Below the pieces are notes generated by a model, which was not told where the DNA came from, searched no databases, and saw only the letters and a list, made by a program, of their open reading frames with translations. Made by a program: the position numbers and the translations under genes. From NCBI GenBank assembly GCA_009667805.1, contig CM019069.1:97995204-98059203 (forward strand): a stretch of 64,000 bases of DNA. Direction: 5' to 3'. Of the stretch, positions 1 through 10,673 are shown in pieces (the stretch's first letter is position 1; each line of letters opens with the position of its first letter). The DNA is from Leptobrachium leishanense. Taxonomy: Eukaryota > Chordata > Amphibia > Anura > Megophryidae.

Positions 1-821
1 CTATCCCCTTACGGCCTTAATGAGAGTTTCACTTTATTTCCCTGTGGGCAGCATGGTACCCCGCCTTGCCTACACCCAATAACTCATCAATATATAGGTT
101 ATCATAAAATAAGTACCCTATCCACATTTCTAACGTTTTAATGTGTTGACAGGACTCAATTTGATGCAAGCTCATAGGCCCTTTTCGGGCATGATATAGG
201 CACAGTCTGGATATGACCCATTGAAAAATCAATGGAAAAATAGAGATGGAGAGTCCGTTTCTTAACACGGTTGCTCTTAGGTCCCTAAAGCCAGGCGAAT
301 TGTGGCGGACATTGAATACAGCATCAGCCTGCTACCCAGGGAATGAGCGAGCGGCATGTTCTAGGTAAGCCCGCACAAGGCAAGAAAGCGCATCATTGCT
401 TGCCCCTGTGTCAGATCAGCCAATGCATCCCATCCATCAATTACATCACTTAAGCGATGTGAAATAAGCTGGTTGATGAAAACTTGGCTGATCTGACAGA
501 CCACAGGAGAGCAACTAGCCAAGCTGCCATGTTCGTTTTTGTGAGGTCTATATGGCGTTTATTACTTGAGCCTGGTTTTTATTCCGAGAAATCACCAGAA
601 GGTCCTAATGCAAGCTAGCACGAAAGGGACTTCCGTTTTTTCAGCTTTTAGGCGGAATTGGCTGATGGAGGCAGCATACATTAGTGACGTGTATGCACAA
701 TACAGACCATTGCCACAATTCCCCGTCGAGTCACCACCATTCGGAGGGCGGCTTCAGAGTGGGGTGGGGCGCATGAACAGTGTCACCAAGCGATCGGAGA
801 TCTCCTACCTAACGAACATCT
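1..821. other. Unassigned sequence, no gene seen
   Basis: No reading frame here shows recognisable protein motifs, and I do not recognise a repeat family. The only structure I see is the imperfect inverted repeat listed at 396-514. The L2-type LINE begins at the right edge. Confidence 0.4.
396..514. repeat. Imperfect inverted repeat (hairpin)
   Basis: The left arm (396-423) reads ttgcttgcccctgtgtcaga followed by tcagccaa. The right arm (484-514) is its near reverse complement, with a few mismatches and a small insertion. The roughly 60 bp between them contains a smaller fold around catcactt..gcgatgtg. It could be the core of a small foldback element or MITE, but no flanking duplication was found. 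Confidence 0.5.
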
Positions 822-2527
822 AATTCCTCCCCTCTCCTCCTCCCTCACCCCTGCTCTCACACACATCTTCAACCTATCTCTCTCCACTGGCTCCTTTCCA
901 TCCGCCTTCAAACACGCGCTAGTTACCCCTTTACTAAAGAAACCATCCCTAGATCCCAACTCTCCATCCAACTACCGCCCTGTATCCCTGCTTCCCTTCA
1001 CATCAAAGCTCTTAGAAAAACTAGTCTTCAACCGACTCTCCCTCTTCCTGTCCTCCAATTCCCTACTTGACCCCCTGCAATCTGGCTTCCGTCCCCTACA
1101 CTCAACTGAAACTGCCCTCACCAAAGTCACCAACGAACTCCTAACTGCTAAAAAAAACACGGCCACTATTCTATTCTCATCCTGCTTGACCTCTCGGCTG
1201 CTTTTGACACTGTTGACCACCCCCCCTTCTACAGACCCTCAACTCTCTGGGTCTCGTTGACACTGCACTTGCTTGGGTTGACTCCTATTTATCCAACAGG
1301 TCCTTCTGTGTGTCCTTTGCTGGTAACTCCTCCTCCTCCTCCTCATTGCCTCTATCTGTTGGTGTACCTCAAGGCTCTGTCCTTGGTCCTCTGCTCTTTT
1401 CCATCTACACCTCCTCCCTGGGCAAAATCATCAACAGCTTTGGCTTTAATTACCACCTCTACGCTGATGACACTCAGATCTACCTCTCTACCCCTGATCT
1501 CTCTCCCCCTGTCCTCTCAAAAGTCAGTGACTGTTTATCTGGCATCTCCTCCTGGATGGCCTCCCACCACCTAAAGATCAACATGTCAAAGACTGAACTC
1601 CTACTTATTCTTCCCTCCAATGCCTCCCCACCTCCTGACTTCTCTATCACGGTGGAGGGTATCACCATCTCCCCATCAAACAAGTTCGCTGTCTTGGAGT
1701 TACACTTGACTCTGCTCTTTCCTTCATCCCCCACATCAAGTCTCTTTCCTCCTCCTGCCGATACCAACTGCGTAATATGTCCAGAATTCGGCCATTTCTT
1801 ACCGCTGTCACCACAAAACAACTCATACACGCCCTGGTAATCTCCCGACTCGACTATTGCAATAATCTCTTATCTGGCCTCCCTCTGTCCCGCCTCTCCC
1901 CCCTACAATCCATCCTGAACGCCTCCGCCAGGCTAATTCACCTCACCCGCCGCTCTGTCTCTGCCGCTCCCCTCTGCGAGTCCCTTCACTGGCTCCCCAT
2001 CCACTGCAGAATTAAGTTCAAAATCCTTATCCTTACCTACAAAACCCTCACTAACTCAGCTCCCCACTACCTGTCCTCACTAATCACCAAATACACCCAG
2101 CCCACTCCCTAAGGTCAAACAGTGACCTGCGCCTAGCTTCTCCCCGCATCACCTCTTCCATGATAGACTGCAGGATTTCTCACGAGCAGCCCCCACTCTC
2201 TGGAACGCTCTCCCTCGTACTGTCAGACTTTCCCCTAACTTCTCTTCTTCAAACGCTCCCTGAAAACATTCCTATTTAGGGAAGCCTACCACCCAACTCA
2301 CTGACGCAACCATCAATCACTCTCACCTTACAGTCCTCTCCTCCTGTTTCCAACCCCAACCCTCCCAGATAGTGAGTTCCTACGGGAATAGGGCCCTCAT
2401 CTCCTCCTGTACTGTTTGTCAAATGTTGTTCAATGTATTGTAACCCTGTCTATACTGTGCTTATTGTACAGCGCTGCGGAATATGCTGGCGCTTTATAAA
2501 TAAAGAATAATAATAATAATAATAATG
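822..2527 (+). mobile_element. L2-clade LINE fragment (reverse transcriptase and 3' end)
   Basis: A non-LTR retrotransposon truncated at its 5' end. The + strand translates in pieces to a reverse transcriptase of the L2/CR1 group: an [10 protein letters not shown] block near 970-1000, a QSGFRP block near 1080, [12 protein letters not shown] near 1360, and an intact catalytic YADD at 1460-1471. The C-terminal part follows (ISRLDYCNNLL, SLHWLP). Frameshifts near 1200, 1690 and 2110 make it a pseudogene. The 3' end has the short GCGCTTTATAAATAAA-type tail followed by an (AAT)n microsatellite at about 2507-2526, typical of L2 elements in fish and frogs. L2 against another CR1-group clade is inferred from memory of such proteins. 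Confidence 0.85.
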
Positions 2528-2780
2528 CGTGGGGTTACATAGTTACATAGTTATATAGGCTGAAAAAAGACATGCGTCCATCGGGATCAGCCTCTCCCAC
2601 ATAACCTACTGCTGTTGATCCAAAAGAAGGCAAAAAACCCACAGTCTGAATGCTTGCCAATATGCAACATACTGCGGAAAAATTCCTTCTTGACCCCAGA
2701 ATGGCAGTCAGATTTCTCCTTGGATCAAGAAGCTTTTACCCACATATTAAATATTATAACCCTTAATATTCTGTGTCTGC
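2528..2780 (-). mobile_element. 3' tail of a CR1-like LINE (reverse orientation)
   Basis: This is the reverse complement of the 3' end of the longer CR1-like copy at 21905-23575. The two share the stretch corresponding to 23330-23575, including the same untranslated region and the short catagtta tail repeats. Only about 250 bp remain, so it is a strongly 5'-truncated insertion abutting the microsatellite tail of the L2 LINE. Confidence 0.75.
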
Positions 2781-4214
2781 CCAGCGACATAACTATAATG
2801 TAGGCAGACGGGGCTCAAAGGATATGCTCCAACACACCAACAGGGTAGGCTTAGAGTCTTATGTGCATTATATTGTTATCTATCTACACCCATAATCAAA
2901 CTTCTTAGTGGAGGACCTACATCTGCGTAACAGCTGGCCATCGCTACCTCTTTTCATTGTAAAAAGACAGTAGCCATTCAGGTCAGCTTGTCAAATTTTG
3001 AGATAAAGCCAAACTCCACCCCACCCTTCAACCAGGAATTCACTGACACCTAGAAAAAAGGAATCCAGACCTTCACATCAAGTTTAACAAAGTGACAGTA
3101 CCCCCGCATCTAGAAAATACTGTACACTTATATTTTCTTTTCCCCTGTATGTCGCAAGCTCAATTAGAGCCTGCTGGTGTGTCATGTTTTTTGTCTTATG
3201 GTTCAATTGCAGGCCCCTCAGTGATGGGCCGTGCTGTAATCTAGACTTTGTGCGATTTTCCTTTTTTAGAAGATTCAGTAAAGTTAAGTTTTATCCTACC
3301 TAGTATCCTCCACCTTCCCAATCAGCTTGTCAAAATTTCAAATGCTTCCAACAACTTGTCACTCCTGATGATGCTGGCATGTCCAGCGAAACGCGTTGAG
3401 CAATTTTTTTCCTGGGCAACTTTGTAAGATTGATATTTCCTTATCCAGTGATTAGGTCAGGCTTAATTCTTTTCTGTCAACTTTGAGATTGTTGTGAGTG
3501 TTCACAACCTCCATTCCGTTTCTGCTTGAATTTATCCCTTGTTTACTCAAACTTAAAGATGGACATATTAGCCCCTGGGAACAGGTAGCAGCGCTGGCCT
3601 TTGGGCTGTGCGGCCGCACAGGGCGCCATGGCAGCCGATACACAGCTCGCATTCCCCACAGCTGGCTGGAGAGGATCGGGTTACAGATGGGGGAGTGGGG
3701 CTGGGCGTGGCTTGGAACAGGGGGCACATTAACAGGCATGATCCTTTATTACCTGCCCATCCATTAACTCTCACTGTGTGTGACTGGCAGAGGGAGACAA
3801 GACAGAGACATGGATTTGTTATTGTTTACACAAAGCACAGAACGAGCCTGCACAGATACATTGTATCAGCTGATGGAACGTTCGTCTGGAGCCGTAAAGA
3901 GAGGGTCCATGAGAGGCAGAAACGGCTCTTAGTCAGCTACTTATTTAATTCTGATGGCATACCTCCCGAGTGCATACCTCCCAAAAAGCAAGAAAATACC
4001 CATCAAGGAGTATAAGCTATTATATATTAGGGGTGTTGCAATTTTTTTGGGCTCCTCCATACACTCCGGTGTTCTTCATATAGTCGGTGTGTATAACAGC
4101 AGCAAAGCAATAACACTACCAGCAATGAGCCTCTTCTAATAAATGTTGTTACAAATCACTTGCAAGGTTATTCAGAGAGCGTGAAAAGCAGGAGAATGAC
4201 TGGAGAATGAAAAT
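2781..4214. other. Mostly unassigned; Penelope-like fragment near 2950-3450
   Basis: Around the hammerhead motif at 3356-3403 the sequence looks like a Penelope-like element end. A short phrase (agcttgtcaaa) recurs at about 2983 and 3325. The stretch 3500-4150 has no recognisable gene or repeat and may be unique intergenic DNA. At 4162-4200 a phrase like the terminus of the 22024-22886 MITE family (ggttattcagagagcg) suggests a truncated MITE end. Confidence 0.4.
3356..3403 (+). ncRNA. Hammerhead ribozyme motif (Penelope-type)
   Basis: The core CTGATGA is at 3365-3371. Stem II is GCTGG (3373-3377) with CCAGC (3383-3387) around a short loop. GAAA is at 3388-3391, followed by the self-complementary ACGCGT, which gives the minimal stem III seen in Penelope-type hammerheads. 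Stem I can form from CTC before the core and GAG after the GTT cleavage triplet, extended by TTG and CAA across an internal loop. Penelope-like elements are known to carry such ribozymes. Activity is not shown by sequence alone. Confidence 0.7.
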
Positions 4215-5340
4215 TTCATTCAGCCCGCAATCCTTCACGCAGACTTGGGAGAAACCCTGGAAGGGGACGAGTGGCTGGATATATGGGAGGCAGCTTGGAG
4301 AACGTCCATTTGTACTGCCCATCAGGAACAGGCATTAAAGATGATCTTCCGCTGGTACACCACTCCGGAGAAACTTGCCAAGATGAAGGTGACAACCACG
4401 GATGTATGTTGGAGGCTTTGTGACCACAAAAGGCACCTTTTTGCACATGTGGTGGAATTGCTCTCGTTTGGTGGGCCTGTGGAAGAAAATACATTCCCTG
4501 GCACAGGCTGTGTTGGAGCGGGACATTCCCTTTACACCGGCGACTTTTCTTTTGGCCAGTCTGTTGGAGGACCTGACGATGAAACAAAATAAATTATCTA
4601 AGCTGGCCTTGGCCGGGTGCCGTGCCATTGCGGCTGTGTGGAGGGCCACAGAGCCCTCCACTTTGGCAGGGTGTTGTCTAACATTAGGAATGCCATGTTA
4701 ACCCTTTCACTGCTGAGGACATGTGGGGAACGTCCTCATTGACTCCTAAGGAAAGATAGGAGATATTGAGGTTCAAAGGAACCCCCTGACTGTTAGCAGC
4801 TAGCAGGGTCATGTTTGGTATCATTAGAAAGGCCAGAGCATGGCCTTTGCAATGATACCAACCATGACCATGTTTAAAGTAAATAAAAAAATAAAAAAAC
4901 ATGTTTTTTCCTTTTTAATAAGACGTGAAATGGCTCAGCAGTGAAGTGGTTAATGGACGAGCTAACTGCTAAGGTGCGCCACACCGTAGAGGCATTTTAT
5001 AAAGGTGTGGGAACCATGGATGGAATATGATACGTAGAATGGTTGCTGGGGTTGATGCAGATATTGGGCTCTGAAGTTTATCTCTAGAAGTGATATATCT
5101 GTAGGACAGACTTTCTCTTTTCTTTTCACGTTTATTGTGTACTTTTCTTCCTTTTTTTTCTCTCTCGCTTTTTCTTCGCTCTTCTTTCCTCTTTGTCTTG
5201 TGTGCGTCTTCCCCTGTTCGTCTGGTTCGTGGTTAATGCACTAGGTTTCGCCGATAGCATACATATACTTTATGCCTTGACTACTGTATAGTGGAAACTC
5301 CTGGTGTTAATATTCAATAAAAATTATGTTTTCACAAAAA
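4215..5340 (+). mobile_element. Tx1-like L1 LINE, ORF2 C-terminus and 3' end
   Basis: The + strand encodes the C-terminal end of an L1-type ORF2 protein. A cysteine-histidine knuckle region (CWRLC, then GTFLHMWWNC in a shifted frame near 4405-4460) is followed by a conserved tail that ends at a TGA at 5028-5030. One frameshift lies near 4420. The 3' untranslated region continues to a short A-rich end near 5340, after AATAAAA. A piggyBac MITE at 4698-4953 splits the ORF. Dropping the insert and one TTAA gives a continuous frame (ATG TTA ATG GAC GAG), which confirms the insertion. Confidence 0.8.
4698..4953. mobile_element. piggyBac-type MITE with TTAA duplication
   Basis: A 256-bp unit counting both TTAA copies (4698-4701 and 4950-4953). 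The termini are inverted: CCCTTTCACTGCTGAGG on the left against CAGCAGTGAAGTGG on the right. No coding capacity. Terminal phrases matching 'cactgctgag' recur in the copies at 31311, 38100 and 48141. It sits inside the L1 ORF2 tail. Confidence 0.85.
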
Positions 5341-5680
5341 GGGACTCTGCCTCAGCAACATTCCCTAAACTACAAGTGTCTGTTGCAATGTGAAATGCTG
5401 AGAGTGGTGTGAGACATATACACACACACACTTTAAATCAACCCCTACTTGTCTTGCCAGACCAACCATGGACACATATTACAATTTCATGCAGAAGGTA
5501 AGGGAGGAGCTGCCCGGTAACATGCATAAACGTATACGTTTCATAATGAAAATCTGTTTCATAGTACGGATTGATCAACTAGGTTTCTTTTTTGTGCTGC
5601 CCTTCAGTGTGAAAAAAATCATGAGGGTCTATTCACAAAGCACCGAAATGGAGTTCAGTTTTGTTGTTTTTCATTTCGGC
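5341..5680. other. Unassigned, with a MITE-end fragment
   Basis: Contains a (CA)n-like stretch near 5420 and a phrase (tctattcacaaagcaccgaaa, 5625-5645) resembling the ends of the 24240-25348 MITE family. An ATG in good context at 5468, followed 30 bp later by a GTAAGG donor-like site, is exon-like, but nothing else supports a gene. Confidence 0.35.
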
Positions 5681-6030
5681 CAGGGGCGGACTGACCCTGT
5701 AGGGCAGCGGACTGGATCTCACCCCGTAGGGCAGCGGACTGGATCTCACCCTGTAGGGCAGCGGACTTGGCTGGAAGCTGGTACACAGCACAATCGATAT
5801 CACCCTGTTGGGTAGTACACGTGGAGTCTTTCTCCTGCTGGGCAGCACTTGTGTTCTCACCCTGTAGGGCAGCAGATTTGGCATGAAGCTGGTACATAGA
5901 AAACTCGATCTCACTCTGTAGGGCAGCAGACTTGATCTCACCCCGTAGGGCAGCAGACTTGGCTGGGCAAGACTTGACCACGGAGACCTGACACGGCTGG
6001 ATCCTAGTGGCTTGAGAAGGCTGGAAAGGG
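5681..6030. repeat. hAT-type terminus and about 27-bp minisatellite
   Basis: Position 5681 starts with CAGGGGCGGACTGAC, the same terminus as the hAT MITE at 7477-8105, but no matching right end is visible. From about 5699 to 5965 a diverged tandem repeat runs with unit like gtagggcagcggactggatc followed by tcacccc. Two early copies are nearly identical and later ones degenerate. The following 6000-6110 is a looser GGCCTGGGAAG-type repeat. Confidence 0.55.
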
Positions 6031-6292
6031 GGGGCCTGGGAAGCCTGGAACCTGAAGGCTTGGGAAGGCCGGAACATGGGGACCTTCCGTGGATGCACTG
6101 TGCATTCCTCAATTTTGTGCAGGGGAGAACTGCAATAAAAAGCACAGGTTATTGCTTCTCCAGGCTCTTTCCTCTGGGGGTCAGTGGTCCTCTGGGTCTG
6201 TCCTCGGTAGCTGGACCTTGAACAGGCTCCTCAGGGAAGACGTCCCTAGGAGTGTGCAGCAGGGACTCGACAGATCATCCAGGTGTAGCTTA

Positions 6293-6728
6293 GGCTAGGG
6301 ACAGATGAGCGCATTTTCTGCAGCCACCGTCAAAATGTACGTCGATGCGTGCGCACGCATTTTTTCACGGAATACGCTTAAGTGGTCAGACGATGCGCAA
6401 TTCTGGACGTATTTCATGACGGTGGGGTAAAAAGAAGTCTAGGGAAATCCGGCTGTTTGAACGTTATGTTGGCCGCACACTAGCAGCGTCTGACATCTCC
6501 TAATCACGCACACACGCTGCTATGCGGCCGCAGCGCACTTTGTACGTCAGTAGCAGCGGTTTCACGTTCTGATAAAAATGCGTTCATTTGCTGGTTGCGT
6601 GGTGTCGGCGCACTTTCGTACGCACGTACTGCGTATATTGGCCGTCATTGGCCGTTATGTGCTGCTACTGCCGCCGTGATTTAGTGCGTCTGCACGCGCG
6701 TTCCGACTGCCCCACTCTGACCCTAGCC
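6293..6728. mobile_element. Harbinger-type CpG-rich MITE (GGC termini)
   Basis: The termini are inverted: GGCTAGGGACAGATGAGCGC on the left and CTCTGACCCTAGCC on the right. It is flanked by TTA (6290-6292) and TCA (6729-6731), a degraded 3-bp duplication. It belongs to the same subfamily as the copies at 29847-30271 and 63198-63604 but runs in the opposite orientation. It has dense CpG/GCGC content and no coding capacity. Confidence 0.7.
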
Positions 6729-6810
6729 TCAATCAGCTCGTTTGCCCTTCTCAGGTTCTCCAGCAAACCTAGTATCACTGCTAACTCACTTTTAAATGGC
6801 TGCCTCATTA

Positions 6811-7439
6811 TGTAACGACTGGAGGGTACCTAACTAGACATGACCAGGAGGGTGTGAGCTATAGAAGCAGAGACTAGATGTGAACAGACATGAACTAAAA
6901 GAGTAAATAAAGGAATTTATTTACAACACTAAGTAAACAAAAGGGACCAATATAAACAGACAGAAGATCCAGAACTAAATTCACATGAAACTAGAGACCA
7001 GGGAATTTAGCAAAACATAAACAGAAAGGGAAACAGACCTGAACTAAATATACAATGAATACTAGACTAGATAAACATAAACAGAACTAGACATGGGAAA
7101 ACATAAGCAGGATCAGAATGAGGCTAGAACTCAAAGGGATAACAGAACAGACTTGACTAGACCAGAACATGAAGAGGCTCGAATCAGAGACAATACCTAT
7201 CAGAATGAACTCCAGAAACAAATGAGGCAGCGTCCTTTGGGCGCTGCCTGCTTTTAAGCACATGAGTAATTTGAACAAATAGAGTCCAGGTGTTGTTCCA
7301 TGGCATGAATCAAAAAGAAACTAAATGTCCAGACTATATGCAGATATCAAAGAAGCCAGAGGTGGCGCCAGATGCACTGAATGTCCAGATTGTTCACTCG
7401 CAAAGTCCACCTCTGCCAGAGGGGGCACAGGACATCACA
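6811..7439 (-). mobile_element. Probable solo LTR, gypsy-like, reverse orientation
   Basis: Read on the - strand it begins TGTGATGTCCTGTGCCCCCT and ends CCAGTCGTTACA, giving TG...CA ends like the solo LTR at 17956-18629, which ends AACCGTTACA. A TATA-like TTAAAAGC lies near 7255 and AATAAA near 6915, in the right order for a - strand LTR. I see no clear 5-bp duplication, so the boundaries are tentative. Confidence 0.5.
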
Positions 7440-7476
7440 CTTGGGCCGGCCCTGTTTGCACCACTAACATTGCATA

Positions 7477-8105
7477 CAGGGGCAGACTGACAAGGCTCAG
7501 GGCCCCTGGACCAAATAAAGCAAGGGCCCCCCACCAGACTCCTCAATTTTTCTGACTTATTCTGGAGTAGGCACTTTATTAGCGCCTAGCCACGTAACGA
7601 AGCGCAAGGCAGTCTGATATTTGCAGCAGTGCAGCGGGCGCCGCCACATGGATCGGCTCATGTATTCCATAGAACTCCATGGATCCTTGCGCGTCCAAGC
7701 CAGAAACAATGTGTGAGCTCATGCAGCAATGTAGGTGAATTGCAAATCGACTAGGAGCTATTTGTTTCAGTCTCACTCTGCTTCTGGTGAGAGGAAGCGG
7801 TGGATTGCACTGCTCTTCTAAACAGTGGGATGAGAGGCGAGTATGGGATTTAATGGAGACGGTTTTTCTCAGTGAAATACTGTCTCCCATGTGGAAGCAC
7901 AGGATACAGGGAATCCCTAGGATCCGGGGAATGGATCAAAGGCGGATTTACCCGTGCAAATCACGATGACTGCCCGCAATGTAGTCATCTCAATTTGAGT
8001 TATTTCAGAGGCTGACTACCAGCAGGCAAGGCCCTGGCCGGGCCCCTGGCTAGGCCCGGGCCCTTGGTCCAGGTCTGATTTGCCAGACTGATCAGTCCGC
8101 CCCTG
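7477..8105. mobile_element. hAT MITE with 8-bp duplication
   Basis: The left end is CAGGGGCAGACTGAC and the right end TCAGTCCGCCCCTG, a good inverted repeat. It is flanked by a perfect 8-bp duplication, attgcata (7469-7476 and 8106-8113), the signature of hAT transposition. Both subterminal regions carry GGGCCCCTGG motifs. It is 629 bp and non-coding. Confidence 0.9.
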
Positions 8106-8792
8106 ATTGCATACAAAGCTGCACCAGCCATTGTAGTCTCCCAGGAATTTCCCAGCCTAGAGGATAAGAAATCATTATCTGATTCCAGTAAAAAGGTGGA
8201 ATTCAATCTTCTGGCTTATCCTAGATTGAACTCATGTCAACCTCCGAGCAAAAAAAAAAAATCAAAAAAAAAATCACATGCCTAAGGGCACTATCAGCTG
8301 CCCTGAGCGAAAACTGGGACGCAAAGGGGAAAAATTTGCATTTGCTAACTTCCCCTTAGCGCCCTGGTTTCCCCAGCAGATCGCGGGGCAGGCGCCGAGT
8401 CTGACAGCCTGCCCCTTAGCGTTCGCTAAGCTCGCGGATGCTGGGGCGGGGTTACAGCACCGTCCCCAGCACCCCCTCCAAAGCGTCCATATGACTCCAT
8501 GGAGGATCGTGTGCCGGGTCACATTACAGTCAGGATCTCGCCTTTTGCGAGATCCTGCTGGCCGGCAGATTAAATCGCCGAGGGAGACCGGAGGCTTTCT
8601 TCCCACTGTCTCCCTCTGCTCCCAGCAGCCAAAAGCAGCAGATCTGGCCGCTGTTCTCACCACGGGATAAGGAGTATTTGTTTTTTTTGGGGGGGGGGTT
8701 TGAGCTCAAGGTAACGGATTCTGCAGCAATGGAATCTGTTACCACCAGCTCAGAGCTGTAGGTAACTTTTTTCAGTTAGCTCCAGCTTTTAA

Positions 8793-8830
8793 TAACTAGC
8801 ATTAGGACCAAGTGATCCTAATGCTAGTTA
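8793..8830. repeat. Perfect 15-bp-stem hairpin
   Basis: TAACTAGCATTAGGA, an 8-nt loop, then TCCTAATGCTAGTTA: a perfect inverted repeat. A second one follows closely (actttgtgct near 8847 with agcacaaagt near 8872). It does not resemble a bacterial-type terminator and is probably part of an unrecognised foldback repeat. Confidence 0.75.
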
Positions 8831-9789
8831 CTCTGTGCTTTCACTTTGTGCTCCCTATACCTAACATGAAGAGCACAAAGTACAGTAAACTCGCGCAACG
8901 AATCGCTAATTAGTGAGCACTAGCGGGTTTTTTCCCCCGTTAGCGATTCAAAGGCAATGTGGGTGCAGCACCATGACCTCCTTTAAGCTAGTGCTAACGC
9001 CGACGCTAGCGTTAGAGCACTAAGTTTATGGCCAAACCTACCTAAATATTGTTTTAACTTGATTGCTGAATCCCAAATGCATACATGTCCCAATTACACC
9101 CCCCCCCCCCTCTTACAATAAGAGACTGGCATTTTAAGAGACCTGATTTACTGGCTTTGCTTTCTAGACCAGTACTAGTAACTGTCAGTTTCAGAGTCGT
9201 GGAAAGTTGAAAATTTCCATTGGTACTAAAAAAAAAAAAAAAAAAAAAAAAAAAGCAAATACACTTGTCTCAGGAGTTGTGTATGTCACCTGAAAAGGAA
9301 AAAAAAAAAACCACAAAGTTGTCAGCCACACATTACAAATTCTTGCTCAAAAATATACCTTTATTTCGAATGAACATTGTGTCAAATACAGATAGTATTT
9401 GCAACACCTTTCTGGCCAAGTACACAACAACAAAAAAATGGTAAAATTATATTACTAAGGATGGTGTTCTACTCATGAGCCACCAAAACTCAAAAAGGGT
9501 TTAATAACCAAAGTTCAAAATTTGTGGGGTAAAAAAATAAAAATAAATCACTGTTGTTTCAACTACAGCGCACATTTGCTGTTCAGAGAATATTCAACAA
9601 CGGCGGGCAAAGCCGCTTCAAACAACATTACAGTGGATTTATATAAAAAATAAAATAAAAAGTTAAATTGTCTGTTCCCAGTAATTCTTTCAACATGAGT
9701 GGATAACATTCTGTTCAAACTGGCGAACTGCTGGGACATGAAGTGTATGAGAATAGCAGAGGCCTGCAGAAAAACTAAAACAAGCTGGA

Positions 9790-9790
9790 T

Positions 9791-9822
<32 letters not shown>
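9790..9822. repeat. (TA)n microsatellite
   Basis: About 16 uninterrupted AT dinucleotides within AT-rich unassigned DNA. Confidence 0.95.
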
Positions 9823-9825
<3 letters not shown>

Positions 9826-10139
9826 TTGGACACCGGCACAAATTTTATTTTTTTCCTATAGCTATATTTATATAATGGATATGGGCTGAAAGCGCACGCT
9901 CTCGTTTAATTCGTGGGTATGCACATCCAAATTGGGAGGAAGGGTTTAGAAATTACAGCTCTTAAGGGACCAAAAGTAATAAGACAATTGAATCAAAAGC
10001 GGTTTCATGGCCAGGTGTTGGCTACTCCTTTATCAATTTAGCAGGTAAAAGGTCTGGAGTGGATTCTAAGTGTGTATTTGCGTTTGGAATCTATTGCTGT
10101 GAACACCCATCATGCATTCATTCAAAGGAGCTGTCCATG

Positions 10140-10673
10140 CAGGTGAAAAAGCAAATCCATCAGAGAGGTAGCAGCAACATTAGGAATGGCCAAATCAACA
10201 GTTTGGTGAGCTCAGCAACATAAAAAAGGCCTGGACGCCCACAGAAGACAACAGTGTTGGATGATCGCAGGATCCACTAGGGTAGAGTAAAACCCATTCA
10301 CAGCATCCAGACAAGTGCAGGGCACTCTCCAGGAGGTGGGCATATCATTGTCAATGTCAAAGACTACAGTCAAGAGAAGACTTCACAAGGGCAAATACAT
10401 TGGTTTGCACCTTGTGGTGAACCCTATCATAAGCCTGAAGAATAGAAAAGCCAGTTTGCAAAAAACATCGAAAGCCAGACCAGTTCGGGAAAAAGCATTC
10501 TTTGGATGCATGAAACGAAGATTACTCTGTACCAGAATGAAGGGAAGAAAAGTGTTGAGAAGTCTTGGAACAGCTCATGATCCAATGCACACGTCATCTG
10601 TAAAACATGTTGGAAGTAGTATGATGGCATGGGCATGCATGGCTTCCAGTGGCACTGGGTCATTGGTGTTTAT
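10140..10673 (+). pseudogene. Tc1 transposase relic (element A)
   Basis: Broken N-terminal and central transposase: helix-turn-helix and GRPQKTT linker, then the first part of the DDE domain with the SVKH..MAWACMAS block. Several frameshifts and stops are present, and the reading frame is severed by the Penelope insertion after codons for SLVFI. It cannot encode an active protein. Confidence 0.75.

Larger units (their letters stand above)
8114..9945. other. Unassigned, hairpin-rich and simple-sequence-rich region
   Basis: No gene recognised. The section 8280-9030 has many small inverted repeats (see 8793-8830, and AATCGCTAA near 8899 with TTAGCGATT near 8940). Poly-A tracts lie near 9229-9254 and 9300, and (TA)n at 9790-9822. 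The AT-rich 9340-9840 section has no recognisable ORF and could be unique DNA. Confidence 0.4.

Noticed and set aside
7290..7555. Short + strand open frames near 7300-7550
   Set aside because: They cross an LTR edge and a hAT terminus and show no protein similarity I can recognise.
8274..8670. Paired open frames of about 130 residues on both strands
   Set aside because: Mirror-image frames in GC-rich repetitive DNA without motifs or start context.
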